DNA from: Aculops lycopersici
Taxonomy: Eukaryota > Arthropoda > Arachnida > Trombidiformes > Eriophyidae
DNA: 64,000 bases
Assembly (NCBI GenBank): GCA_015350385.1
Contig: WNKI01000002.1
Coordinates: 8,745,661 to 8,809,660 of the forward strand
Direction: 5' to 3'
The notes under the pieces were generated by a model. It was not told the origin of the DNA and ran no database searches. It saw only the letters and a list, made by a program, of their open reading frames with translations. The position numbers were made by a program, and so were the translations under genes. Shown piece after piece: positions 27,745-42,400 of the stretch (position 1 is its first letter; the number at the start of each line of letters is the position of its first letter).

Positions 27745-30700
27745 ATGCATTGTACAACAACAAACGCTACCGATATGCATTCTGTATCCACAGCAGCTAG
27801 CCAATATTATCTAGGCGTCAAGCAAGATAGCTCATATTCGCCAACAACACCTACACCTACAAGTATCCAACAGCAGCAGCAGCAACAACAACAACAGCAA
27901 CAACAACAACAACAGGCAGCTAGAAGCCAACAATTGCATCCCTATCATCAAAGCGCCGCTTCTGCGGTTGCTGCCGCCTATGCTCAGGTACCCTACTCGG
28001 CCCATCAATCGTATCAACAACATGGCGGTGGCCATTATGATTCACCAACTACAAGCCCATCGTTTGTAATCAATGACCAGTCGGCGAGTAATCTAGACCA
28101 CGATTCAGTTTACTCGAGCTCTTGCTCAGCTTCAGTCTACCCACCACCGCCCTCTGCCGTCTCGGCGACAACTGATGACACCGACTCTACACTCACAGCA
28201 GTAGGCTTAGGTTCCACCGGTTTGGGTATGGACTTTTATCCTTATGGTGCCGGTGGGCATCATGTACGAGGAACTCAGCAAGCACCGCCACCGCCACCAC
28301 CACCTTTGAATCATCAACATCACCACCAACAAGCTGGACCAAATCCACACAACCACCACCAAGCGCCACCGCAACATCAGCCACAACATCATTTGCACCA
28401 TCATTACCCGGCGCACCATGGTGGAGTACCGCCACATCCTGCTAGCTATGGCGTGCATCCTGTAGTGGCACCCGGAGCACCTATAGGCGTTACAAATCCA
28501 GCACTACAACCACCTTATCCGCATCACACTCATCATCACACTTCTGCGGGCTATGCGACAGGCAATAATATCGTCCCTTTTGGCGAACAGTCGCTTATTG
28601 TCCAACACCCCAACAGTCAAAGTATTTCGTCAATGCATCCATCGCAAACAACAACCGCAAATCACAGCCACCTGAGCCATCATCACCACCACCAACATCA
28701 ACTCATGCACCAGCAACAGCAACAGCAGCAACAATCTCCTCACAACAATCAGCATCTCCTTCCGCACCAGCATCATTCGCCACACCACCACCTAAGTCAC
28801 ACAGCATCAAGTAATAATCACAGTCACCATCATTCGCAAACCATCTCGGAGCACCACCCAACAGGAATTCATTTAGGTATGGTTCAGCAACAACACCACC
28901 AATCATCTACTTCTCCACCTCAATTAACGTCGTTGAGTTCTCAAAGACAAACGGCTGTGGTAGCACCACAGTCAGATGCTCTGGCTAGTCCACAAAATGA
29001 CTTGGGCGATTCGCATCAAATTTCGCGCATTAAACAGGAGCGCTTACAATCATCTCAAGCAGCTTCAGATAAGGCTGGCAACAATAACAACCAAACTTAT
29101 GCCTGGATGACAGTTCGAAGAAATGCACCAAAGGCCTCGATGGTACCGAAGCGCGAAGATTCTATGGGTGGCATGGGTCGAGGTGATTGTATTGAGACAA
29201 ACCCAAACTCTCATCCAATGGGAGCAACCTGCTCACCTTCTGAGATGTCATCTGCCTCGTCGACAACCTCTTCGTCTATAGTAGGTTCAAGCAATCTAGC
29301 AGGCAACAATAGCTTGTGCAATGGGACTAATGGTGGTGGTCACTTTGGTGGCATACCACCGAACGGTCTCGGTCCTGGTGGGCCGAACATGAATCAAGGC
29401 GCCTCAGCATCGAATAGAAATCAGCAAGCCGGTAATGCAACGGGCGCCACAAATAGCAATGTTGGCCGAACCAACTTTACGAATCAGCAATTGACAGAAT
29501 TAGAGAAGGAATTCCACACAAACAAGTACTTAACACGAGCAAGAAGGATTGAGATCGCAACCCAGCTGAATTTAAACGAAACTCAAGTCAAAATTTGGTA
29601 AGTACCTCATTCGGTGATTTGGATACATCTTGTGCCTATAATTTGGCTTTTAACATCATTGTTGTCCAATTGGCGATTCATAAATTCGGCGGTTCATGAA
29701 AAGAGAGAACGCTCGACTTTATAATTGAAAGGGATACAAGTTTTAGTTTTACTCTTGAAACAGACTTTTGCTTTTGAAAGTTCAACTTTTCCATCCCCTT
29801 CTTTTTTCACTGAATCTTCAAGTTAGCCTCTTGACCGGCAGCTGAACAGGCCAATGCAAATCTAAATCCAACTAAAGCGGCGGATTTGCACCACAATTGT
29901 CGGCGTCACACCAAAATCTGGTCATGACCAACAGCATAGTTTCCTACAATGTATTGGCCATGGTAGAAGTTTAGCAGTTGGAACCAGAATTTTTTGTACT
30001 TCAGGGCGTCGCTGCGCACGTTAAACTACTTCAATATGTGAGTAGAGGGCAATGCAACAGGAGCTATGAACAACAGGAATAATATTGGCCAGAAAGCGTC
30101 GGATCTAATCAATCATTTCTCACGAGACAAAAAAATGTTAACTTGAGCAATGAAGAGCGAACGAGAGCCGGCCTAGCACGAGAGTTTGCATCGGCCAGGT
30201 AGTGGTTGTGGATTTTCAGGTTGCGCATTGAGCTAGATTTAGGGGTGGCAGTATATGGCTAGAGGATAAACTTAGAGATACTAGCCAACTGACCGCGAGG
30301 CAGTCAACAATTTGCTAGCGAGATTCTCGTGGCGGCCTACCTACAGTTTCTTCGGATTAGTCCATCTAAATGTGCGTGCTCCTATCAGATATCTCGAAGC
30401 CACTTGACTGATCCCTGTACTCAGCAAATTCTCGCACTCGATGTGATTTTGTTAAACGCGATTCTCGATTATGGGATGAGCCCTTATGTCTTGAGCTGAC
30501 TAAATAACATCAAGTTTGTACTCACTGATTGGGATACCTGGCGGCTGCTCCTTGAGACTGGTCGAGAAATACACTGCCGCGGTATCGGTTGTAGGGATTG
30601 TAAAAATGGGTGCGTCTTGCGAAGTTCTGTCAAGAGCCTGAACTTTCTCGCTGATTGGAGTGTTTAGTCTCTAAAAAATGGGAATTTCTGGGAGAAGTCA

Positions 30701-32535
30701 GAGAAGATAGAGGAGAAAAAGATAGCCTAGAGCTATGAATGCTGTATCGATTGTGAGAACTCCCCGAGAGCATAATGTCACCCATGTGTGTGGCTTTGTG
30801 TACTAGACAGCACTGATCATCTAGGTGATCGTTTATATTTGTTTAGTTTTCCTTTTTTATCGCCAACCTTCCTACACCAACCGCCGTCATTAGCTTTGGA
30901 GGCGAGCGTTAGTATTCACCTAAGACTCCCACTTTACTGTTGACATTTGAATAAGCTAAAGAGATCGATTAGCCTTTGAATCTGGCAAAACCAGAGTGCT
31001 CATGTTAGTGCCACTGCTGCCGATGCTCGTCTCATGCACACACCTATGGGCCCCGAGGGGATTTGGAGCAAGTCTCATTGTATTATCATAGAATAACTTT
31101 TGTGCCTCAAGTGTCCCTGCGGACTCGACGACGACCAAAGCGACACTATGAAACCGCAAATTATTTTAAGCAAATTACTCTACGAGGTCTCATTTGCTCC
31201 CTTTAAATTCTATTTGCGTGAGGTCATTTCGGATTCGAAACTTTTTAAAAATCAAAAGCGCCCAAGGCAATGGCCAGCGACTTGGACAACATGCGGTAGT
31301 CTATGTTTGTAAGCAATCATGTGTATCTTGTGGTGGTCTGCAACCGCAACCATTAGTTTTGCTAGCCACAGCTTGACAACTCGCCGGCACGTGGAGATCA
31401 TAAATCAAAATTTTGGCGCTCAATGTCTCAAGTCTTCTCTAGTTGCTCATGTGCTAGTATGTGTGTGGTTATTTCGAATCCATGTTGTTGCTATTAGACT
31501 TGTTGTAGTTGTGAGTTCTTGTTGGCCTAGTTGTCGTCGCACATGATCGACTGGCGCCAGGAGAGTTTAACACTTGACTGACTACCACTGGTCTTTGAGT
31601 TGGTCGAGTAGATCACATTGCCAGTAGTCGTCGCTTGCACAACTTTTATTATTATCCAACATCTTGTTGCTCGTCTTGCCCGACTTATCGTAATTTAACT
31701 GTATAAACTGGCGAGTAGTATTTAACTCCGCTTATTACGCGCAAATACGGACACAAAATTGCAAAACATCACATAAGATTGCAGCACGCCAAAATGGGGA
31801 ATATTGTACACACAGAGAAGCGAGCACAGGAATGAACCAAAGACCAAAAGGATCATTAGCGGCGAGTTCAATGATTAGCGTAATCCCCGTGCAGCTTGCG
31901 GGTTAATTAATCAATTATTCGCATATCTTCTGTCCAAGAAAAGCTTGAGCGCCTAGCACTGTTGGCATAGCTTTATAACGGGACAAGGAGATTTTATCGC
32001 ACTGATGTTCGCTGGAACGATGATGGCGCAACTAAATCTCTCCGAGTTTGCTCCACTTGTTTCATCGAACGAGACTTGCACACCAAAAAGATGTACAGCA
32101 AGCAAACTGTCAACGGCACCTATCATTTCGTCTGTCGTCGGCCAAAAGTTAAGATAGTTCTATTCTATGCATTAGACTGTATGCACAATATCGAGTTCAC
32201 AACACGCGACCAGATTTGACCGCTCGAAGCTCGAGCCACAATTTATCGTGCTGCCAGAGCGACAGCGGCGGCATCGCCAGACGAGAATAACAGCGAACAA
32301 GTAGCAGTAGTAGTTTAATCGTATACGTGTGTTTGCTTGCAAGTTGCAACCTTAAAGCTACCAAGCAAGCGACATTCCATAGCCGAGAGGGTAAGTTGGA
32401 GCGTCGCGACTGCTATTGACAAGACAACATGGCGACAGCTACTGACTGGGTGAGGTTTTGGCTCAACCCGATCGCAACGCAACGAAACGCAATGCCACGC
32501 CGATGTCTGTGAATATCGCGAAAACAGCGTCACAC

Positions 32536-32590
<55 letters not shown>

Positions 32591-33467
32591 GTCTNNNNNN
32601 NNNNNNNNNNNNNNNNNNNNNNNNNNNNNNNNNNNNNNNNNNNNNNNNNNNNNNNNNNNNNNNNNNNNNNNNNNNNNNNNNNNNNNNNNNNNNNNNNNNN
32701 NNNNNNNNNNNNNNNNNNNNNNNNNNNNNNNNNNNNNNNNNNNNNNNNNNNNNNNNNNNNNNNNNNNNNNNNNNNNNNNNNNNNNNNNNNNNNNNNNNNN
32801 NNNNNNNNNNNNNNNNNNNNNNNNNNNNNNNNNNNNNNNNNNNNNNNNNNNNNNNNNNNNNNNNNNNNNNNNNNNNNNNNNNNNNNNNNNNNNNNNNNNN
32901 NNNNNNNNNNNNNNNNNNNNNNNNNNNNNNNNNNNNNNNNNNNNNNNNNNNNNNNNNNNNNNNNNNNNNNNNNNNNNNNNNNNNNNNNNNNNNNNNNNNN
33001 NNNNNNNNNNNNNNNNNNNNNNNNNNNNNNNNNNNNNNNNNNNNNNNNNNNNNNNNNNNNNNNNNNNNNNNNNNNNNNNNNNNNNNNNNNNNNNNNNNNN
33101 NNNNNNNNNNNNNNNNNNNNNNNNNNNNNNNNNNNNNNNNNNNNNNNNNNNNNNNNNNNNNNNNNNNNNNNNNNNNNNNNNNNNNNNNNNNNNNNNNNNN
33201 NNNNNNNNNNNNNNNNNNNNNNNNNNNNNNNNNNNNNNNNNNNNNNNNNNNNNNNNNNNNNNNNNNNNNNNNNNNNNNNNNNNNNNNNNNNNNNNNNNNN
33301 NNNNNNNNNNNNNNNNNNNNNNNNNNNNNNNNNNNNNNNNNNNNNNNNNNNNNNNNNNNNNNNNNNNNNNNNNNNNNNNNNNNNNNNNNNNNNNNNNNNN
33401 NNNNNNNNNNNNNNNNNNNNNNNNNNNNNNNNNNNNNNNNNNNNNNNNNNNNNNNNNNNNNNNNNNN

Positions 33468-33499
<32 letters not shown>

Positions 33500-36400
33500 A
33501 GCGACGACGAGGGCAACAATTTCTGACCAAGCAGGCTGCTAATTCGTCGACTCGCTAGCTCTCTGTCTGTCTCTCTACTCGGCTAGTTCGCCTTCATTCT
33601 AAAGGCAAAGTTGGCCGCCACTTCTCCTTGCAACCCAATACGAGGCCTTCCTTGCTGCCGCTGCTCCACTGTCTTGGTCGAAGTAGGAAACTTTGCCGGC
33701 CGCAAACCTCCACTGCCCTCTCGCCTCAGATGACGAGACTCCGTAACCGAGTTGCACCAAGCGGCGGGCAAGTTTCTACAATTGTCGGCTGGTCAGCTAT
33801 CTGAGTTGCTTGCGCTGGCAAACTAGAGTCTCGCAACTTGCTATCCACTGGCTTGCGGAATGAAGACTGGAGTTTCCTTGCATGCTACTCTGACCAACAA
33901 CAGAGTTTAGTTGTTTCCTGCCGTCGCACTGAAACTCGAGTTTCTGCAATGCACTCGAGGCGTATAGTGTGGGTTTAGTATTTGGCCGGAGAAGTGTGCA
34001 GTCTCTCATTTGATTAGCCGGCCGATTTGCGGGAGTTCAGTTTTTGTTACCAGATAGAAGACGGCGCGCTATTTATTTGCGCGTTCTGAGAACTGCAAAT
34101 TGGCTGCAAGTAACCTGCTATTGCAGGTTGCTCAATCGGCCGGCCAGCCAGCCGAGGTAGACACGAATCTCGTAACCTACAGGTTGCGCTGCCGCATCCT
34201 CCTTCGAGTCGCGCACGCTGAGCATCCACATCTACCGGTAGAAGTCCATATCCGCGAGACCCAGACGACGGCGTCGGCGAGAAACTTTTGCGCGCACAGG
34301 CGAGGGACATGCAGAGATACAAGCGCAATTGTAATTACACAATTGTACAGGCGCATTTGTTTCTGTTTCAACTTCTTCTCTTGCCTCTACTTCACTCACT
34401 TGACTTTAGTCACTTCCATTTGTAGCGCGCAAAGTGAGCAAACCAAACTCACGACGACGACGCCGACGCCGAATCAAATTCTCACTGACAGCCATTTTTT
34501 AGCCCTGTAGGCGCCAGCCATCCGAATAACTAGCGTTTGGCCCTAAACTAATCTCGTCCACTATGCAGATTGGAGCTCACCTGCTGCACTGGCCAGCTCC
34601 GCTACTGTCGCTGCCTATACCTCAGCCCTTTTGAGTCTGATCTCTAGTTTAATTTCGGCTTCTAGATTCTAGATTCTTGAGACGTGAGGAGAAAAAACTC
34701 ATCGCATTGGTTTTTGTTGTTGTCGTTGTTTTTGTTTCTGTTTCTGTTTCTGTTTTGCCCATCGTCGTGTCTGATGATCAACTCACGCCTCTGCTCCAAT
34801 TCAGCGGCCGGCCAGATTTCTACTATATTATTTAATTAGAATGACGAGCAGGTGGAGGGGGCAAGTGTGAGTGCATCAACCAAAGAAGTGGTTGCATTTG
34901 GTTGATGGGCACAAGTTCTGTGCATTCTCTACATCTATATCTCGTTCATGTCGCGCAGATCAAGCCTCCAGATATCACCAAGTTATTTTTTATTTAGTGA
35001 TACTTGTGTGCTCAATCATCTAGCCCGAGGCCATCGAGATCGTGAATATCGCACTCATTCGCTTTACGACGATGTAGAAGGACAAATTGATTTGCTCTTT
35101 TCTCGCTGGGCAAGGGGAAGGTGGTGAGAGGATTGAGTGAGCATTATAATTTTTATTTTATTTTGCTTCCTCAAATCTAATCGATTGGCTAGATCTCTAA
35201 TCTAATAAGTGGAAACAAGTTGGATTTTTCCAACTTTTCGACGATTAAGAGATTGGCTTGCGCTACGTAAGCCAATCTCAAGTTTCGTTTATAATAGTGG
35301 CCTTTGTTCGCCTTCTTCGGCACGCGAATCCGCAGACCGCTCCTTGTAACCTGCTCCTCCTTATCTCGCACTACTGTGGTAGAAAAGCAAAAAGTTGGAC
35401 CACTTTGTGCTGACGATCTGAGCGGTTTACTTCGCTATCTCAACAAACACACAAACATGAGACGCAACGAGATGTTGCTAGGCGCTACGAGAGGCTAGTA
35501 CAAAAAGAGAATCATGATGATGATTCAATTGTGTGCCGCTGCCAATGGAACTTTTCCAAACTGAAGCAACAGTAAGCTGAAATGTACCAATAGTAACACT
35601 CGCAGAGAACGACAAGTTATCGTCGCCGAGGTGCCACTTGTCGTCGGGTTCTTCGTTTTCTCCATTGTTGTTGCGATTGCCCCAAAGTCCACGGCCACGA
35701 CGCTGACGACGACTTACGAGAGGCCAGAGGTTACAGGTGACGAGACAATCTATATGGAGTCCAGGTGGTGGCGTCACAAGTGGTAGCTGGTATTTGAGTA
35801 CAGAGAACCAAAACCGTTTTCATTCATGAGCAAATTCAAAGAACCATTACGAGCGCCATTATTGCATCGACGCTCGGTCGAACGACCGAGCGAAGCACAG
35901 GTGGCCGGCCTAGAGAACTCGTCTGCTGGCTAACTGAACTTGAACTGCCATCAGGCCATCATCACGCTCGCCATTGACGACAACTCGTCGATAGCTCCAA
36001 CTGCCGAACAGATGCCCGACTGCCTGTATCCTGCGAGGCACACGATGCCATGGAGTCGGTGCAGTAAATGCCTATTGGCGTGACACGGAGCTCGGCTCAT
36101 TGTACTGCGCCACATTTGACACGACTGGCCCAGCAGCTCCGAAGCTCGAACTTCCATTGATGCCATCATTGTACTCTCCCGCTCGCTTACTATGGGCTCA
36201 CTCAAACATACACATACACAATTGATTTCTCACGAGACCCCCATTATCAAAGGGCGCAGATTTCAGGCTCTTGCTTAACTCTCGGCCAGCCACCGAGATT
36301 GTATTTTTGGCAAGCGCAGCGCTCGACTACACTGATGACTAAAATATACTGTCAACAGCAACGTGGCTTAATCAATTAGCGTCCTCGATATTGGATAAAA

Positions 36401-39400
36401 GATTATTTTCTCCCAGCTTCAGGTTACCTTTTTGCCAGCCAATAATAATGGAGACAGAGACTAGGAAAGTTTACGGATAATCCAAAATATGGAAGTTCCA
36501 ACGTCGCATTTGCTGCCGCTTTCGGCACACTGCAGGCATTAGAGAGCAAAAAGTGGGCGCCCCACTTCCGGATAGACAGTTTCTGTTCCTCTGCCGAATG
36601 GGCGCCTTTTGTTATTACACTCGCTGATGTTACTATTTCCCTGCTGCTACTGCCACGGCGATTGAAGAGAGGAGAGCAAAATTTTTCAAGCTCATCTTCG
36701 GACACAAAAACAACGAGAAGAGAGACTAGTTCCATGACGATGATCAGCATTGCAACAGCTGCAAATGTGACAATGGCGCCGCCCAAAAGTCAACGTCGCA
36801 TATTCACTTTTACTCTGGCACTCACTAGCAAATTCAATTCTAATTTAGCGCGCTTCAATGGCGCCAACGACCTATACTCTTGTAGTGGATGATACTCTTT
36901 TTGCGCCTCCCACTTCTCTCTTTCTGGATCTTGCCTCTAACTTTTATAAAAGTTTATAGGCAAACAAGATATAATTTTTATCCACTTTTCCATTGTGCAT
37001 AGCATCAACATAAGGAGGAGTGATAGTCGGTGTTAAAAAGATAGAGAAACTGTCCGTAGCTTGACTTTTTACTTCGGAAAGTCGAGCTTTTCGGTCGCTG
37101 GAGCCGATCGAGGAGTCGAAAAGAGAGACGTCTAAAAATAAGACAAGCTTCTCGCTCAGCTAACTAGCCAACTCTCTGTTGATTCGCATTGCGAGTCTCT
37201 GTTTTGGAGGCAATAGTTTTGTTGTCCCAACTTTTGTCGCACCTCGCCTCTGCTCTTGTTTGTCACTCCCCAAGCGCCAACTGGTCGATGGAGCTCAAGA
37301 TTCTCCGGCTAGCCTGTCAGTGAGAATAGAACAAAACAACAAGCTGGAACAACTTGCACACAAGTTGACGGCTCGCCAGATTGGCAAAAGATACCTCGAC
37401 CCAAGGTATCTTTTGCACTCTCATATAGGCAAGCACTTTAAACAACTGCCACCGCGGTAGCCGCTGCCAAGATTAGCCAGCTCCTTCTCTCTCTCTCCCT
37501 CTCACACATACAAGTCAACACGACTTAGGCGAGAAATCAAGACTTGACTTCGAGAAGGAGGATGAGAAGGAGAAGGATGACGACAACAGCAGCTACAACA
37601 ACAAAGAGAAGCTACGAGATTGGCTAGCTTTCCATTGAGTGCAGTCGTCGCCATTGCTACCGTCAACTTATACACTCAGCCGCTAGGAGAGCTTCACCTT
37701 TGCCTCTCGAGTTGCATTCCAGGAATGGAGAAACCGAATGCATTATTCTAGGCTCAACTCTAGGCTTAGTTATTATTATACTCCATGCCAAGGAGTCGAG
37801 GTGCCAGGTACAGGTAACCGCAAGCGAGCAAACTGCTGTTGCTGCTCCAGGTAACTCGAGTTGTTGCTTGTGGAATAATAACAAGTTATGCAGATGGAAG
37901 AGAAGTAGAAGTAGAGGTAGCTTCTTTGTGGAACCATTGCAAATGCGGCGAGCAAGATGAGGAAAAGAATCCACAGCTCGCAGAGAAACTGGAGAGAAAG
38001 AAGAAGAAGATAGAGAACCGCAAAGTTGGGCGCGAAGGCAGAAGAGGCAACAGCAACTTCAACCTAGAATCTAGCAGAAAGCTGCGGAGTCAAATGGCGG
38101 CTGACGAATAATAATGAGGCGAGTGCTGCTCATTGTGCTCTCGTCGCAAGCACTTGTTGTCTTCAACTAAGTTTTCCAGGTAAACCTAGCTGACTACAAT
38201 ACTAAACTTTGCCTTGCGCATCTAAATCGCGGCATTCGTGCTCCGCTCGCCTACCTGCCCAATCGCTCGCTGGGTTGGGGAGGGTTCGTTAGCAGCAAGC
38301 GTTGGCGCAACTGTGTGCATGAGAATTCAGTATCAGATGCGCACTCAATTCTATAACCTGTTGTCCCTCTCCCTTGCTCTTGTTTCATTCTTTTCCTTTT
38401 TATTCGCCTACATGTTGAGCCAACGAAATAACTAAGCAACCCACCGGCCAACTAACTAACTCACTACTAGCCTCGGTGCTTCTGTGTGGCAAGTAACCAG
38501 GACAACCAGCTGAGCGAAAAGAACAACAATCGGTTTTAATGCAGCGACAACTCGAGCTTCTTTCTTTAGATTGATGAGTTTCGAGGCTAACCACTGAACT
38601 AGAATCTAGTTCAGTGGTTTAAATCAAAGTTTGCTTTGGTTTGCTCGCTGGCAAGCTAGTTTGGCTGCTGCTGCAAATCAACTTGTGGTTGCAGTTTTTC
38701 CTCCTCCAACTTCTCTTCTACTTCACCATAAAAGTTAGTCAACTTGCTATCATCCGTCGACAAGCTAAAACTAACGGAACAAACGAGAGATTCCCTTTGT
38801 TTTCCAAAGGCCAACTAACAACTAGCTCAATGAACGAGTTGCTTTCGGTCGTCTTCGTTACAGAAACTCCTTTTTGCTAGCTATACCGTGATCTTGGTAG
38901 CGCAGCAAACGAGTTCACTGGTCCACTGCTGGCGCTGCTCTTTTGGTGAGTCTTATTTTGAACTTTTTTCTTCTTTTTTCAACGATGACGACACGACGAA
39001 ACAGGAAACCAAGGAAGCGACTGGAAGTCGATCAAGCGCAAGTGAGTCTCTCAACGTCGGCGTCATCATCCTCATAGTTGCATTTGTAGCTATCCCTTCG
39101 GGTTCACGAGTTTGTTGCGCCTGCTTCTGCTTTTGCATTGGCGGTTGCGATTTTGTTTGTGGCCGCCAAGCGAGCCAATTTTCTTCCTCTCGCCTCCAAC
39201 CACTCGGCGGCGTCCAGGCGACTGGCCAACCGGTCGGCTGGATGGCATTTCGAGTGGCTCGACTCTCGACTTTTTCTCGGTCTTTAATTTCTAAGTCAAG
39301 TCAAGAGTCCGTTTGAGGCTGCTACGAAGTGAGCATCCTGCAGTTGGCCAGTCGACGACCATGGAGATGGAGTCGACGAGGCCGAAGACGAAGACCACGG

Positions 39401-42400
39401 AGCTAGCATGGAACTAATGCCGCCTAGTTGGTTGCGGCAATCTGCGGGAATGTTTGCTGCAGCCTGCAGAGGTGAGGCTAGGGCAAGCAAAGAGCCTAAA
39501 CTGCGCGCGTAAACTAAACTGCGGTGCCGATAAAAGAAAAATAAGATTGATCACCATTTTGGCGTCTGAGGTTGCAACAGCAGCTAAGAGTCTGCTTTGA
39601 GGCTATTGGTGGCTGCTGACTTCGGCCTGGCAAAAGCACAACTGCACCACTACTACTCCTACCACCAAGAGGAGCAGTAGTGTTGAGGCAAAAGCGCTGG
39701 CCGAGAAGCTAGAGCAACAACAGCAGCAACAACAACCGACCAACAGCAGCAGCAGCAGCAGCAGCCTCTAGCAACTAGTACAACTACATGGCGACTCCAA
39801 CTGCAGTAAAGATGACTCCTAGACTCTCAGTTAGTCAGTCAGTCCGTTCGTCCGGCCGACGACAGCGGTAGCTTGCTCGAAGGAGATGAGGAGGAGGAGG
39901 AGGTCGCATCGTTGTCGTCGTCGTCGTCGTCCTGGTAGTTGTCGTATAGTGTGATTCACGAAGCTGGCGCCGTCGCAACGAGAGCAAAAGTTCGGGAGTC
40001 AAATCTTGCGAAGCCAACCGAGAGCCAAATGAGAGACTGGGACACGCGCTACCAGGACGCGCAGCGCAGCGCGTCGTCGTCGTCGCTGTCGCTCGCCAAC
40101 TTGACTAACGTCGACATCGCCGTCGACGACTACCACTGCTACTGCAACTGCCACGGGGCCGCCGAAGTGCCATAGGCACGGGAATAGGCACAAATAGAGG
40201 CCCAATCATAGGAAAACCGCGGAAATTTGCTCTTCCTCTCGCTCGCTCACTCGCTTGGCCCGCTAGTCTCCTCTTGCCTTCTGGCTTCTACTCTCGTTTG
40301 CTCTCAGTGGTGGTGGTGGTGGTTGTGGTGGTGGTTGCCTTTTCTAGGCTGAGCACAGGCGAGCAGCGGGCGCCAGCCAACAACCAGCCTAAAACCAGAC
40401 AACCAACCAGCGAGCAAGCAAGTGAGCAGTCGACTCCGCGACCGGCCGACGGATGGAAGTTCGCAACAAGATTGATTAGGGGGGAGGGCACACCAAGTTA
40501 GTAGCGGCGGCGGCAGCGATGGCGACGACTATGGCGACCAGCCACCAGCAAGAGTCAGCGCGAGAGTTTTGCCTAAACCCAAGTGCGCGAGGCTAGGCCA
40601 AACTCACACGCCAGTTTGGTCTACGGGGCCGCCAGTTGAAACACCAGCAACTTGCGCTCTATGGGCTTTAACTTTTTTTTCTTTCTCTCTCTCTCTCTCT
40701 CTCTCTTTCCCTTCAGATTATAATATGCGCATCGAGTCGAGCCGCTACCGCTGCTGCCGCCGCTAACGACGACGACGACGACTATATGCGAGTTTGCCGG
40801 CAAGCGGCTGGGTCGTGCTCGCATTTGGCGTGTGGTGGTCGCACGCGAGAGCCGAAGCTGTTGGCCTCGCAGAGTGTCGACTCGCTGGCCCATGAATGCG
40901 AGCCGAGTGACCGACTGGCCACTTGGCCGGCTGGCTGGCATTTATGCTTGTGCGAGTATATGCATGCAGCTAAAGGAAAGCGGAAACGGCGGCGACTCCG
41001 ACGAGTGGGGCAAACCAACTGTCGCGCAAAGTTAGCCTCAGCAACGGCGGCAGCGGCAGGGGTATACTTGGTGGTTGCCGTTAGTTTGCCAGCTGAACCA
41101 AACAACAAGAGCAACGACAACTAGCAACCAGCAAAGACCAAATGCGACAGCAACCAACCAACGCCACCACCCTAAAGAGAGGGAGGGAAAAACGAGAGCA
41201 GACAAGTTAACACTTTATAGGCCTCGATTGTGGCGCTCAGTGAAGGCAGAGTATCGGTTTAGCTTACTCTTGTGCTATGTATAATTCTAGAGACACTCTC
41301 TTCGTTTGGTTGCTTGAATGCGACAACGAAATTGAATCTTGGCCTCGCCACTTCCGGCGGACGAAGGCAAAATTAATTTGTCGTCAGTGAGGCCACTTTT
41401 ATTCTGACTAAGCAAATTTGTTTCCGACAAGCGGCGCTTCACCTGATCTTTCTGCTATAGCATTCTCTTGCTTATTTTCTAAAGGAACAAAACAAAGAGG
41501 ATAACGAGAAAAAGATACCATAAATCACCTCAAGTGGGCGCGTGGCGCTCGTTTGTTTTGATACCAAAGCAAATTGGTCCCCTCTCTCTTTCTTGGTCTT
41601 ACCTATAAGAACAAATGGATTATTTATCGTCGCCGTCCTTCGCCTTGCTCGTTGCCACCAGCAGTGAATTTTTTGTCGCTAAACTTAAGGGCAAAAATGC
41701 GATACTCAAATAGAATGCACATAGAATAATCTCAGTGGACGCCTAAGGGCAACAGAGAAACACAGTTACTAATGATCTTTTTGTCTCCTTCCTCTCGCGC
41801 CACTTACACGCTTAAACACACGACAACAACAAAAACAACTGCGATGACAACTATCAAAAAACCATTAGGTTCCAAAACCGACGCATGAAACAGAAGAAAA
41901 AGGAAAAAGCCCAGGCTCAAGCGGGCCTATCGTCGGCCTCCTCTACAGGCGGAAACTCTGTATCGGCCACAGGCCAAGTGGCAAGCAGCACCACCTCGGG
42001 CCAGTCGGCGCCCATTCAAGCTCACCTGGCTGCGGCCAGTTTGGTGGGCGATCCACTGGGACCCACCGGAGCAACCATTCATCTCAGCAACACCAATACC
42101 AGCAACCCGACTGCTCACCCACTTCACCAGCACCACCACCTTCAGCAGCAGCAAGCCCAGCCGTTACAACAACTTGAATCGGTTAGCGGAGCTAATCAAC
42201 AACAAACGCATCCAACAATGATGCAACAAGATCTCTTGGTGCAAGGGAGCAACCAAATTATCAAGCAGGACCAATCAAACCAACAGGATAGCATGACGCC
42301 CACTCACCTCCAGCAACCTCAATATCAGCAGCAGCAGCAGCAGCCGCAACACCAACACCATCAGCAGCAACACCACCAACTACATATGACAAACGGAAAT

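Larger units (their letters stand above)
29598..41868 (+). other. 12.3-kb labial intron
   Basis: A single intron inside the homeobox. It contains a CA microsatellite (32537-32588), an assembly gap (32595-33467), GA and TC runs (33468-33498, 40684-40708), GTGGTGG and CGTCGTC trinucleotide tracts (39900-40340) and at least six perfect inverted repeats between 34.8 and 38.7 kb. Open frames inside it are short, overlap on both strands and have low-complexity composition, so none is called. In arthropods, large Hox introns commonly hold enhancers, but none can be identified from sequence alone here. Confidence 0.8.

Noticed and set aside
32458..33558. Open frames spanning the assembly gap
   Set aside because: They consist almost wholly of N bases and dinucleotide repeats; no protein is supported.
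35219..38619. Labial-intron hairpins as miRNA genes
   Set aside because: Arms of 10-15 bp with tiny loops are too short for standard pre-miRNA stems of about 22 bp or more.
40684..40708. CRISPR-like or other direct repeat array
   Set aside because: All regular repeats here are microsatellites or a 9-nt tandem repeat; no spacer structure exists and the genome is eukaryotic.
39835..41124. Cluster of 60-112-codon frames on both strands in the labial intron
   Set aside because: They arise from CGTCGTC, GTGGTGG and GCCAACCAG-type low-complexity DNA and overlap one another; no domain or splice support.
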